Below are positions 1 through 7,767 of a stretch of 15,097 bases of DNA, piece after piece; positions within the stretch are counted from its first letter, which is position 1, and the number at the start of each line of letters is the position of its first letter. This stretch comes from Gaertneriomyces semiglobifer (taxonomy: Eukaryota > Chytridiomycota > Chytridiomycetes > Spizellomycetales > Spizellomycetaceae), in the NCBI GenBank assembly GCA_025558075.1, contig JAHLKF010000063.1, positions 1 through 15,097 on the forward strand, in the 5' to 3' direction. A program made the position numbers and the translations under genes. The notes beneath the pieces were generated by a model. It ran no database searches. It had not been told where the DNA came from and saw only the letters and a program-made list of their open reading frames with translations.

Positions 1-429
1 TCCTCTTCCCCTCCTCCTCTTCCTCCTCCTCCTCCTCCTCCCCCTTACATTGCGACCCCAAAGGGTGCCCGGTCACTGCTCCGGTGTTCCGCCTGTCTCA
101 AAGCCATTCCTCCCAATGCTCCTCGGGCCTGCACCAATTGCTGCCACTTTTACCACCTTCGTTGTGTCGCTATGCTCCCCGATATGGTATGCAGCGGTCC
201 CTTTTGTTCAGCGATTCTAAGCCGCCCTGTCGAAACGGTCTGTTGTTGCCTTTGTAAAAGCGAGGTTGCCGGTCTCTTGAAACTTTCAGGATGTTCCCAT
301 CTCTACTGCAGAGACTGTTTTATCCGCACCATCAATAAGGACTATATGTGCTGTGTCCAGTGTAAGCTAGACGGTGGAGTGAACATTCTCAGCATGCACA
401 TTCGTCTCAATGGTGCCTTTCCACAATAA
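1..429 (+). CDS. Double zinc-finger / RING-like protein (5'-truncated by window)
   Basis: The frame is open from base 1 to the TAA at 427-429, giving the last 142 residues; the start lies upstream. A proline tract encoded by CCT repeats (bases 10-45) precedes a first zinc site (C-x2-C, then C-x-H and H-x2-C, then C-x4-C, bases 97-209). A second, RING-type C3HC4 site follows (C-x2-C, C-x-H, C-x2-C, C-x2-C, bases 244-366). It is the paralogue of the gene at 8329-8781; about 11 of the last 107 residues differ and none of the zinc ligands change. RING proteins are usually E3 ubiquitin ligases, and in DNA viruses they often remodel host proteins; that role is inferred here. The conserved ligands suggest recent selection. 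Confidence 0.75.
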   Translation, partial: SSSPPPLPPPPPPPPYIATPKGARSLLRCSACLKAIPPNAPRACTNCCHFYHLRCVAMLPDMVCSGPFCSAILSRPVETVCCCLCKSEVAGLLKLSGCSHLYCRDCFIRTINKDYMCCVQCKLDGGVNILSMHIRLNGAFPQ

Positions 430-453
430 TGCCACATGGAAGAACAGATGGCG

Positions 454-525
454 CTCCCAGACTGGGAATCGAACCCAGGCCTTCCCCGCGACAAGAAGAG
501 ATACTAACCACTATATGATCTGGGA
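454..525 (-). tRNA. tRNA-Asp (GTC), left TIR copy
   Basis: Seventy-two bases fold as a full cloverleaf: acceptor TCCCAGA/TCTGGGA, anticodon loop TTGTCGC with anticodon GTC, and T arm CTGGG-TTCGATT-CCCAG, which also holds the B-box. It differs from the copy at 8233-8304 by one base, position 10 of the D stem, where A replaces G; this still pairs with U25. The 3' end lies 24 bases beyond the stop codon of the zinc-finger gene, and the two genes converge. No CCA is encoded and no intron is present. No run of four T follows, so RNA polymerase III termination is unclear. Confidence 0.88.
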
Positions 526-788
526 TATGTAGTGTTCAACTGAGTCACCCCCGCTCACTCGGTGTCACCTTCTCCCGGCCCCGTGGGTCCCGCGTCAATG
601 CAAACTTTATTTCTTTCACGAATCTTTCATACATTTCCGATTCTTTCCGTTTGTTTCATAATAAGACGCGCGTCATATGAGATATATCGCAATCCGATGA
701 AATCTACTGAAGTTTACTCCGCTTCCGCGCCCACTTTTGCGTTATCGATACCGAAAAAGGTGTTACAAACTATCATACCCCATTCTCT

Positions 789-846
789 CGTGCCCTGTTT
801 AGTGTAACCCTTAGGATAGGTATGTCACTGGGACCCCCTTACAACA
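789..846 (-). repeat. Tail fragment of a copia LTR interrupted by the left virus-like element
   Basis: These 58 bases align with 2914-2970, the distal end of the left copia LTR, and end in the same CTTACAACA. Roughly ten positions differ, far more than between the two LTRs of the element at 2694-7989, so this comes from another, older or diverged copia copy. It starts exactly where the TIR stops. The base after it is not the polypurine-complement tract seen at 2971, so it is the outer edge of an LTR followed by flanking DNA. The first five flanking bases are CTGGC. Confidence 0.7.
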
Positions 847-1807
847 CTGGCAACCCTCTGCGAATCACACGTGAGAACCGACGTGGGAACAGTACCAAGA
901 ATTTGCCAAAAGCAAGACCGCCGTCGATTGGATGAAGAAGCATCATCCCAATCTCATCAAGGCTGTTGATAGAGTCTATCGAAACTGAATCCCCTTTTAA
1001 TAAACAGTATTTTCAAGCAGCGCCATATGTGCTGATGGCTTACGTGTCGGGGCGAAATGAAAGCATTCATGTGCACTTGGCCTTGCTCGGACTGGCTTTG
1101 GTAAGCTTTAAGTACTTGGAAACCATGATGCCAAGAGGTTGCTTAAGCTTCCACCTTATCCAGCAACTCCACTGCTGAAAACTACACGCTCACATAACAT
1201 ATCACGAAATGCAAATTCCAGTCTACAAGATCAATGGTCCGATGACAGACCTTCCTCCGGGCTCCTAGCCATTGGACCCCTATACCATTCCAATCGCGGG
1301 AATCGGATGCGAAGAACTTCAAAAGCAGTTAAATGCAGAGGCCGTCTATGCGGCGAAGGCACCCTCAGAAGGATTCTGGAAATTGGATGCCATGGTGGTG
1401 AAGGACGGCAAAAACGATTGGCTGAAGAAGATCAATGGGGAAGCGTTCTTGGAAAAAGTATGCAAGTTGCATCTGTTGGGTACAAAATGAAATATCGCGC
1501 AATGAATAATGAACACAATCACCTACACCCCTAAAACGAAAGAAACCAAGGCCTTGAATCAGCAGACATCAACCCATGTAGTTTAAGCAAAAAGCGTTAG
1601 AGCTTTGCACGATTGGGATGTCCTTAGTACAATATCAAATCGAGGTGCACCGCTTCCTTGACTCATCGAAGCCACCGCCACTCTGCTTATAAAATTGACT
1701 CAGCCACTAACACAACTGTGCCAGTCACGTGTATTGGTCGCACATCAAGAATTTCCACTGTCGAAACACGTTCACACCGGCACAGTCATAGGAATTTACT
1801 TGTGTGA
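847..1807. other. Region without a recognised gene; short broken open stretches
   Basis: No intact gene can be supported. An open stretch without a start codon runs from 875 to a TGA at 986-988 on the plus strand; its composition (charged, with K-K-H-H-P) looks protein-like but matches no family I know. A second open stretch from ATG 1209 is cut by TAG at 1266-1268 and continues open to 1490. Bases 1491-1807 show nothing. The region may be decayed host or Fanzor-flanking DNA. Confidence 0.5.
1035..1490 (+). CDS. Possible spliced small gene, unknown product
   Basis: An open frame with an ATG at 1035 reaches a GTAAGC donor-like sequence at 1101. A pyrimidine-rich stretch ending CTCCTAG lies at about 1248-1268. 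Joining 1035-1100 to 1269-1490 keeps phase 0 and gives roughly 95 residues ending in TGA at 1488-1490. The downstream part is rich in K, W, E and A and reads like real protein, but I recognise no domain. The alternative is a decayed single exon from ATG 1209 with a nonsense TAG at 1266-1268. Both models are weak. Confidence 0.2.
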
Positions 1808-2693
1808 CAACTTGCATTCCCATCTTCCCCCCTCAAGTACGATCAACAGACAGCACATTATATTGGGGACAGCATCCTGACAAACATCAAAGTCAACGTG
1901 CAAGAGCATTTTATGCAGATGTACCTTCGGTATATCAACATGCGCTTAGCATTTAAACAAACTGTCCGAACACTCAAGGTACAACCTGATGGAGACAAAC
2001 AGATCCAACTCTTGTATAACCGTGTGCGTCAGTTCAAAGGGTACGCCACATTTCAAGTGATACCGGCCCAAGATGATTGTGACAACTTACCTGCACCAGA
2101 ATGGGATCTCCTGCAGGAGCTATGGAGCCTCATTCCACCACAAGACGACTGTTTACAATACAAAATCGTCGCCGACCTTCTTGCCTACATAGGACCCTAT
2201 TGTGGACTGTCGCGACTTTTTGAGCAAAATGGCATGCCATTATTTAGTGCGATCCCACTCCGTCAAAGTAGAGTACAATCATCGATCCATATTGACACTG
2301 TAATCCTGGCAACACATATTCTTGGACTATCTCGCTCACACATTGGCGCAATCACCAAGAAACGAAAGGAAGAGCTATGGGGACAAGTGTTGCGCTTAGA
2401 AAAGAAGGTCTTCAAGCACCGAAAACATCTTGGCCTAGAGTTTGACTACTCAATTACAACAAATGGGTACAGCGCATCCATCCACCTGAAGCATCCGGCT
2501 CTGCGCTACGGCTATAAGCGTCCACATCGGTCCAAAGCCGCACTGCAGCAAGAAGTGAAAGGCCTCTATGTCGAGAACCACATGAAAGAGCTACAACATG
2601 CACCAAATATTGTAGTCATCGACCCGAACAAGCGAGACATGCTTTTTTGTCGAGATATCAAAGAAAGACTTTCATTTCGTTACACATCCAACC
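1808..2693 (+). pseudogene. Fanzor1 (TnpB-like RNA-guided nuclease), truncated by copia insertion
   Basis: Fanzor proteins are eukaryotic relatives of TnpB: RuvC-type nucleases guided by an omega RNA, usually carried by transposable elements or large DNA viruses. The frame is open from 1808; the first good ATG is 1913. Visible landmarks, with residues counted from 1898, are NVQEHF...YINMRL near the start, PLFSAIPLRQS...IHIDT at 114-134, a W...F.Y.I.T.GYSASI block at 161-195, and the RuvC-I segment VVIDPNKRD at 239-247 with its catalytic aspartate (242). This is followed by SFRYTSN at 259-265. This order fits Fanzor1. After residue 265 the sequence becomes the copia LTR, so RuvC-II, RuvC-III and the zinc ribbon are missing. 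The apparent end of the frame lies inside the LTR. The rest of the gene should lie beyond the right-hand virus-like element. Confidence 0.8.
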
Positions 2694-2970
2694 TGTTGCA
2701 GAGGATCCTGCTGAGGCTCTGGTCCTTCTAATAAGCTTATGTGTATTCAAATCTAAGGTTCTAAGAGTACAGTTGAATGCCCGGCATAAGAGAACCACCC
2801 GACGGAAAAGGTCACGTGTCGGGTGTTAGGGCACCCAGTCACATGGGTCACGTGCTCATGGGCACATGACGCACGTGTATGCACTGATATGGATAAGAAC
2901 CCATGTCATAGCGCGCGCCCTGGTTAGGGTATCCCTATGACGTGTATGTCACCGGGACCCCCTTACAACA
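2694..2970 (-). repeat. Copia LTR, intact copy (3' LTR of the minus-strand element)
   Basis: The 277-base repeat starts TGTTGCAG and ends TTACAACA, giving five-base inverted ends TGTTG/CAACA typical of copia LTRs. It shares 222 aligned bases with 7768-7989, with seven substitutions (about 3 percent). It begins inside the Fanzor coding sequence and is followed inwards by a polypurine tract on the minus strand. It holds three CACGTG palindromes. Confidence 0.9.
2813..2877. promoter_or_regulatory. Cluster of three CACGTG (E-box/G-box) palindromes in the LTR
   Basis: CACGTG occurs at 2813-2818, 2849-2854 and 2872-2877, and the same three are kept in the right LTR at 7887-7892, 7923-7928 and 7946-7951. 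CATG half-like motifs lie between them. CACGTG is the core site of bHLH and bZIP factors such as Pho4/Myc or plant G-box proteins. A role as LTR enhancer is inferred. Confidence 0.45.
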
Positions 2971-2980
2971 CTCCCCCCTC
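2971..2980 (-). other. Polypurine tract of the copia element
   Basis: On the minus strand GAGGGGGGAG lies immediately before the TG of the 3' LTR, the expected place for priming plus-strand DNA synthesis. It lies about 50 bases past the end of the pol reading frame. Confidence 0.8.
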
Positions 2981-3030
2981 GGTGCATGCACGACATTTCC
3001 TGCAAACTGCCCGACACCTTCAGCAGCTGT

Positions 3031-5460
3031 TTAGTGCTTATTTTCAGTGTTCGACACCTTCAGCAGCTTGTCAGCAGTGTCAGGCATTGTCAGCAACCTG
3101 TCAGCAGTGTCAGACACCTTCAGCACCTTGTCAGACACTGTCATCCGCTTGTCAGCAGTGTCGGACGCTGTCAACAACTTGTCAGAAGCGTCGAACGTGC
3201 CGAAACCCATGCGGGGAAGCATGCTGTTCAGAGCAGGTGCTGCTAGGGCCTTGGTAAGTCCGTCAGCAAGCTGATCATTGGTGGATACATAGCGGAGAGC
3301 GATTTCCTGGGTCTGATGGACCTTTTCGCGAATGAAGTGATGACGGAGATCGATGTGCTTAGTACGGTTGTGATTGACTGGGTTGTCGACAAGTTTGATA
3401 GCTGCCTGGTTGTCCTCGTACACTGTCAGAGCACCATATGTACCGGGTTCAGTGCCGGGGAGGATGGACCGTGTGGTGTCAGTGCATGGAAAGTGCTCGA
3501 GGAGCGCGATCATCAGTCGACGGAGCCATACTGCCTCTTTGGCGGCCTCAGCTAATGCAATGTATTCCGCTTCTGCTGTAGATTGTGCTGTGCAGTTCTG
3601 GAGCTTAGATGCCCACGAAATAGCGCCTCCGTTCAGCAAGAAGAGGTACGCCGACGTCGAACGTCGATTTTCAGCATTTGCCGCGAAATCAACGTCGGAG
3701 TAACCATGTAGGGAGGATACTCCCCCGTCTCTAGGGCCATAGTGGAGCTTAAGGTTTCGAGTGCCTTTTACATAGCGGAGAACCCGACGTGCAGCGTTCA
3801 GATGCTGTTCAGTGGGTTTCGACAAGAACCGGGACAGTTTGGAGATTGCGAAGGCAAGATCGGGCCGCGTAGCGATGGTAAGGTACATTAAGCTTTCAAT
3901 TATTGACTGATAAATTTTTTGATCAGCCAGGACGTCATCGTCGGTGGCAGCGACAAGCGATAAGCTGGGCGACAGTGGAACAGTGACAGATGTGGCATCG
4001 GCAAGGCCATAGCGAAGGAGCATGTCATCAATGTATTTGCCTTGGTTCAGTGTCAGTGTGTCAGCAGTGCGTGTGACTTCAATGCCAACAATGTACGAAA
4101 TCTCCCCCATGTCCTCCATCGTGAATCGCCGGGCAAGACCATCCTTAATGGACTGTATGCGGGCCGTCGTGGAGCAGATGGTGAGGTCATCAACGTACAG
4201 GGCGATGATGTCAGGTGTGCCGCCGGCAGCTGGAGGAATGTACAGCGCGGTGTCGAGAACTGTGGGTTGAAAACCAACGGACTTCTGATAAGTGTCACGC
4301 GTTTGATTCCATAAGCGGGGAGACTGTTTTAAACCATAGATCGAACGTAGGAGCTTAACATACGACCCATCAGGGAGTTGCATATGGATGTCGGTGTCGA
4401 TGACCGCGTTGAGGAAGGCTGTCAGGACATCCATTTGATGAATAACGAGCCTGAACAGCTGAGAGAGGGCGAGGAGCAGGCGGAGGGTACTGAACTTGAC
4501 GACAGGAGCATAGGTTTCGTCAAAATCGATGCCGGGACGCTGAGTGAAACCGCGTGCGACCAAGCGGGCCTTGTACTTTTTGACGGAGCCGTCGGGGTGA
4601 TGTTTGATCTTGAAGACCCATTTGGAGTCGATGGCGTAAGCGTCGGACGGCAAGGCGTCGACGGGCAACCATGTCTGATTATCAAGCAGGGATTGGATTT
4701 CCTTATCGATGGCCTGCTGCCAGGCATGACGATGAGGTGAGCGCAGCGCCTGCTTATAAGTGACGGGTTCCCGGGCACGGGGGCCGTCGAGAGCGGATGC
4801 TACTAATGCCTCGACTGTAGGTGCAATTTCCGGGGATTGGTGCTTACGAGCGAAATATTCATCAACAACGGGCAAGCCGTGTAAGTTGAACGCGTCGTTC
4901 CATTCAGGTTCAGAATACCCGACGTACTTAACAAAATATTGATGCTCCCCCGTCGGTGCGATCCGTTTATCAACAATGTACTCGACTTCAAAGACTTCAT
5001 CATTGGGAGCATCGGGAGCAGGATCGACATAGTTGGTTTCATCGAACGTGACGTCGCGGGACCGATGGATGCGCTGTGTCAGTGGGTCATAGAACCGATA
5101 ACCTGCGGAGTCAGTGTACCCGATCAGTTTCATGCGACAAGCCCGGGGTTCGAGCTTTTTGTGGGGACGGCGTTCGACGGGGTTATGAACATAAGCGTCG
5201 GACCACAGGACCCCCAGGTTCACCACGTCCGCGGGAGAACCATGCCATTTTTCATATGGAGTTGCATTTCCGATGGCGCGGGACGGGGTGCGCTGACGGA
5301 GGTAGTTGACAGCAACGACGATTTCCCCCCACAAGTGCTGAGGTATGTGACTCGACAGCATGACCGTCCGGGTTTGTGTCATTAACGTCTGATTATAACG
5401 CTCGGCAATGCCGTTTTGCGCGGGAGAGTATGCGTGGGTAGGACGAACCCGGGTGCCGTG
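3031..5460 (-). CDS. pol: Copia pol, downstream part: integrase C-terminus, chromodomain, reverse transcriptase, RNase H
   Basis: The frame is continuous with the upstream gag-integrase frame; only a TAG at 5461-5463 separates them. Counting from the first internal ATG (5382), the integrase C-terminal core ends near residue 120. A chromodomain follows at 131-178 (EVEYIVDKR, YFVKYVGYSE, then NL...VVDEYF; bases 4849-4992). Reverse transcriptase spans about 236-480, with first aspartate at 318 and YVDD at 396-399. RNase H covers about 555-710, with D563, AEAEY at 603-607, EDNQ at 656-659 and the HIDLRHHF segment. The integrase catalytic glutamate lies in NGIAERYNQ just upstream of 5382. The last 53 residues are repeats. 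A chromodomain, a binder of modified histone tails, is typical of Ty3/gypsy chromoviruses and unusual in copia. Confidence 0.9.
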   Translation of the reverse strand, partial: HGTRVRPTHAYSPAQNGIAERYNQTLMTQTRTVMLSSHIPQHLWGEIVVAVNYLRQRTPSRAIGNATPYEKWHGSPADVVNLGVLWSDAYVHNPVERRPHKKLEPRACRMKLIGYTDSAGYRFYDPLTQRIHRSRDVTFDETNYVDPAPDAPNDEVFEVEYIVDKRIAPTGEHQYFVKYVGYSEPEWNDAFNLHGLPVVDEYFARKHQSPEIAPTVEALVASALDGPRAREPVTYKQALRSPHRHAWQQAIDKEIQSLLDNQTWLPVDALPSDAYAIDSKWVFKIKHHPDGSVKKYKARLVARGFTQRPGIDFDETYAPVVKFSTLRLLLALSQLFRLVIHQMDVLTAFLNAVIDTDIHMQLPDGSYVKLLRSIYGLKQSPRLWNQTRDTYQKSVGFQPTVLDTALYIPPAAGGTPDIIALYVDDLTICSTTARIQSIKDGLARRFTMEDMGEISYIVGIEVTRTADTLTLNQGKYIDDMLLRYGLADATSVTVPLSPSLSLVAATDDDVLADQKIYQSIIESLMYLTIATRPDLAFAISKLSRFLSKPTEQHLNAARRVLRYVKGTRNLKLHYGPRDGGVSSLHGYSDVDFAANAENRRSTSAYLFLLNGGAISWASKLQNCTAQSTAEAEYIALAEAAKEAVWLRRLMIALLEHFPCTDTTRSILPGTEPGTYGALTVYEDNQAAIKLVDNPVNHNRTKHIDLRHHFIREKVHQTQEIALRYVSTNDQLADGLTKALAAPALNSMLPRMGFGTFDASDKLLTASDTADKRMTVSDKVLKVSDTADRLLTMPDTADKLLKVSNTENKH
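3043..3192 (-). repeat. Minisatellite coding for the C-terminal tail of copia pol
   Basis: About five imperfect units of 30 bases encode variants of the decapeptide DTADKLLKVS (residues 731-780 counted from ATG 5382), one unit being shortened to seven residues. The tail lies past the RNase H domain and ends at the stop at 3031. The unit is charged and probably alpha-helical; no function is known to me. Confidence 0.7.
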
Positions 5461-7477
5461 CTACCGGAGATCGCCGACAAGGGCATGATTCAGATATTCG
5501 CCGCCGTTGTCGCATCGCAGTTCAAGGATTTTGCAGCCATGGAGGTTTTCAGCATGTTGGCGGAAAGCGTGGAATTCAGCGGGGACATCATGTTTATTTT
5601 TGATGATGGCGACATGTGCGTATCGAGTAAGTTCGTCGATGAACGTGACAAGGTACAGGCAGTGATCGAGTGTGTCATGCTCGACTGACTGTACGTCGCT
5701 GTGGATGCGACCAAGGACGCGAGTTGCAGGTTGGGGGTTGTCATGATTGAATGGAGAGCGTCGGAACTTAGCGACATGACGCCCGACGCAGGTGGCAAGG
5801 ATGCCGGGCGCGGAAATGCCGTATGCGCGAAGCACTAGTTGAAGATTAGCAGCGCTCGGATGACCGAAACGTAGGTGCCAGAGCTTAAGAGTAACAGAGT
5901 CAGCGGAACTAGGGGCAGGATCAGCGATAACATGTGAAGTAGGCGGTATATCTTGTGAATAAACAGTGTCAGCAGCCGCAATCGCAGGTGTCGGAGGTGT
6001 CGGCGGTGTGGACTCGGTCGAATTGGTCGATTCTGGTCCATTTGTCGGAAAGTGCTGTGCCACCGTGTCGGGCACATGAAGTTGCTGTGCCGTCGGAGGC
6101 GCAGTGACGGTAACCGGGGGCGCAGTCACGGACGGGGGGTCACGGGGGGCGGCACGCAACGTACGATGCGCAATGCGTGCGGACTTGCGGACATGGGTGG
6201 TAATGGCCTCATATTCAGCCGGAGAGGCAGTGGTATACCCAGCAATAAAATAAAGTTTATTGTGACATATGACATCAGGTACACGAGCACCCGACTTGCG
6301 ATGAGTAATCCACCCGGCACTAAGATCAGCCGAGAAGTCTAAGGCGTAACAAGACTGGGCCAATGATGCGAAGGAGGGCAGGTTCCGCGGACATTCGGGA
6401 GCATAGAGCACGTCAGTAAGCTTGAGTAAACCCTGACGTGTGTTGATGATTAAGGTTCCCTTGCCGTAAGCAGCGCACGTACCGATGCCGGAGATTTGTC
6501 GGGCCGAGGGAAAAGCTTGAAATTCCGTCAGGAGAAAGCGGTCGCGAATGATGCTATGCGTGGCGCCCGAGTCGAGAGCAATGGAGTGCGGCGCGTCACG
6601 GTCAGTCGATAAGACAAGGAAGGCCTTGGGATCAGAGTCAGCGTCGTCCGCAGGGTCGGGTGAATCGGAGAGATCGGCGTCGTCATGGGCAAGTTCAGCG
6701 GCATGTGCGGCCGGGCCGGACTGAGCGCGTTTCTTGGCGTCAATGACAAAGGGACAGTCACGAATGTAGTGGGTACCTTGGGTGCAGATGTCACAGGGAC
6801 GGGCCACCGGCGTGGGGCGGCAGCGGCGCATGGTGGCGGCAGCGGCAAAAGCTTCAGGAGTGCCGGGAGTTCGAGGTTTCGTGTACACAGAGGCATCCAA
6901 GTCCAGGGCGGCAATTTGTAAGGCGTCAAGGGTCTGGGTGTCAGCGGCAACTCGATTGCGAATGCGGTCACAAACCGAGGGTTTGAGACCGCAAATGTAA
7001 GTAAGGCAAACGTCGTCAGAGTCCATGTTCAGCAGGGTTAAGCGAATTTTCTCAAAAGCGGAGTTGTATTTGCCGACGGTGCCGGTTTGAGTGAGGTTTC
7101 GCAGAGCAAGGCGTTGAGAGTCCAGATAAGCAGCGGGAATGAAGCGTTGATGGAGCGCACGATGGAGGGGGTTCCACTGAGTAATAACGTCGGCCTTTGC
7201 GGCAGAGCAGTTCCAGTCTTCCAGCCATGTAAGGGCATGGTTGCGGAGATTGCAGACAGCGACTAAGAAAGGTCCTCTTCAGTTAGATTGGGGCGTAAGG
7301 TGTGAATCATGTTGATGGAGCAGTTGAAGGTCAACAGCCGGGGGGCAGCATCCTGGGGATTGCCGTCGAACGGGGTGATTTCTTAAGCGTATCGGTTAAC
7401 AGTCGTTCAGCGAACAGTGACGGAGGGTTGTCGGGGGCCGAGAATTCCTCCTTGGCACTGCGGGTCGAGCGGGCCAT
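5461..7477 (-). pseudogene. gag-pol: Copia gag, protease and integrase catalytic core, decayed
   Basis: The likely start is ATG 7477-7475. Frame changes occur near 7378-7388, just before a gag segment beginning ITPFDGNPQDA, and near 7264-7275. From there the frame is open to the TAG at 5461-5463. Counting from an internal ATG at 7026, the gag zinc knuckle CDIC-x4-H-x4-C is at 78-91, the aspartic protease motif DSGAT at 152-156, and the integrase HHCC domain starts with H384 and H389. C413 is kept, but the second cysteine of its pair is arginine (416; CGT where TGT is expected). The first two integrase catalytic aspartates are D444 and D506. The TAG falls between D506 and the catalytic glutamate, splitting the integrase. 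Confidence 0.88.
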
Positions 7478-7520
7478 CTAAAAAAAATGTTATACACAGG
7501 CAAGGTGCAATAAGGGTCAG

Positions 7521-7626
7521 TTGTCGTTGAACACAGGCAGGGTGTTCAATAAGCAGTTGTCGTTGATTGCAGGCAGGGGGATCAATAAGTGTCGGGCGTC
7601 GTTAATCGCTGGCAGGGGGATTAACG
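7521..7626 (-). repeat. Three tandem hairpin repeats in the copia leader
   Basis: The leader between primer site and gag (7478-7751) holds three repeats of 35-40 bases, each an inverted repeat around a shared GGCAGGG loop. Stems are TTGAACAC/GTGTTCAA (7527-7534 with 7542-7549), TTGAT/ATCAA (7563-7567 with 7581-7585) and GTTAATC/GATTAAC (7601-7607 with 7619-7625). Stem sequences differ between repeats while pairing is kept. A weaker fourth copy lies at about 7488-7513. The rest of the leader shows nothing. A role in RNA packaging, dimerisation or translation is inferred. Confidence 0.65.
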
Positions 7627-7751
7627 GTGTCGGGAGCGTCGTATGTCGGAAAAAACAGCGTGATCGCTCGGGCAAGTGGGGAATCGTCGGTAACGGGCCG
7701 TGTCACCCGGAGACTGAAGGGCAGAGGGTAAGCAGGTGACAGCTATCGATG

Positions 7752-7767
7752 CCAGGGGCTCATAACC
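7752..7767 (-). other. Primer binding site (half-tRNA initiator Met type)
   Basis: Directly next to the 5' LTR the minus strand reads GGTTATGAGCCCCTGG. Its complement, CCAGGGGCTCATAACC, looks like the anticodon arm of an initiator tRNA-Met (loop CTCATAA, anticodon CAT), not a tRNA 3' end. Drosophila copia and yeast Ty5 are primed by such initiator tRNA fragments. Confidence 0.75.

Larger units (their letters stand above)
1..788 (-). repeat. Terminal inverted repeat of virus-like element (left copy)
   Basis: This stretch is the inverted counterpart of 7990-8757. Both contain, in mirror order, the same zinc-finger gene, the same tRNA-Asp and about 260 bases of non-coding DNA ending in the same terminus (read inward, AGAGAATGGGG here and AGAGAAGGGGG at the right). 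By eye the non-coding halves differ by roughly 4 percent substitutions plus an 18-base indel near 550. Base 1 is still inside the repeat, so its full length is unknown and the body of this element lies upstream of the window. The AG...CT ends resemble Maverick/Polinton ends, but that assignment is inference. Bases 526-788 show no gene. Confidence 0.85.

Noticed and set aside
562..807. Open frame in the left TIR beyond the tRNA
   Set aside because: Its counterpart in the right TIR has indels that change the frame, so it is not conserved as protein.
2986..5385. Plus-strand open frames across the copia region
   Set aside because: They are antisense shadows of the pol frame or of its minisatellite and show no family motifs.
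7521..7626. CRISPR-like repeat array
   Set aside because: Only three imperfect repeats with no unique spacers; they are hairpins in a retrotransposon leader.
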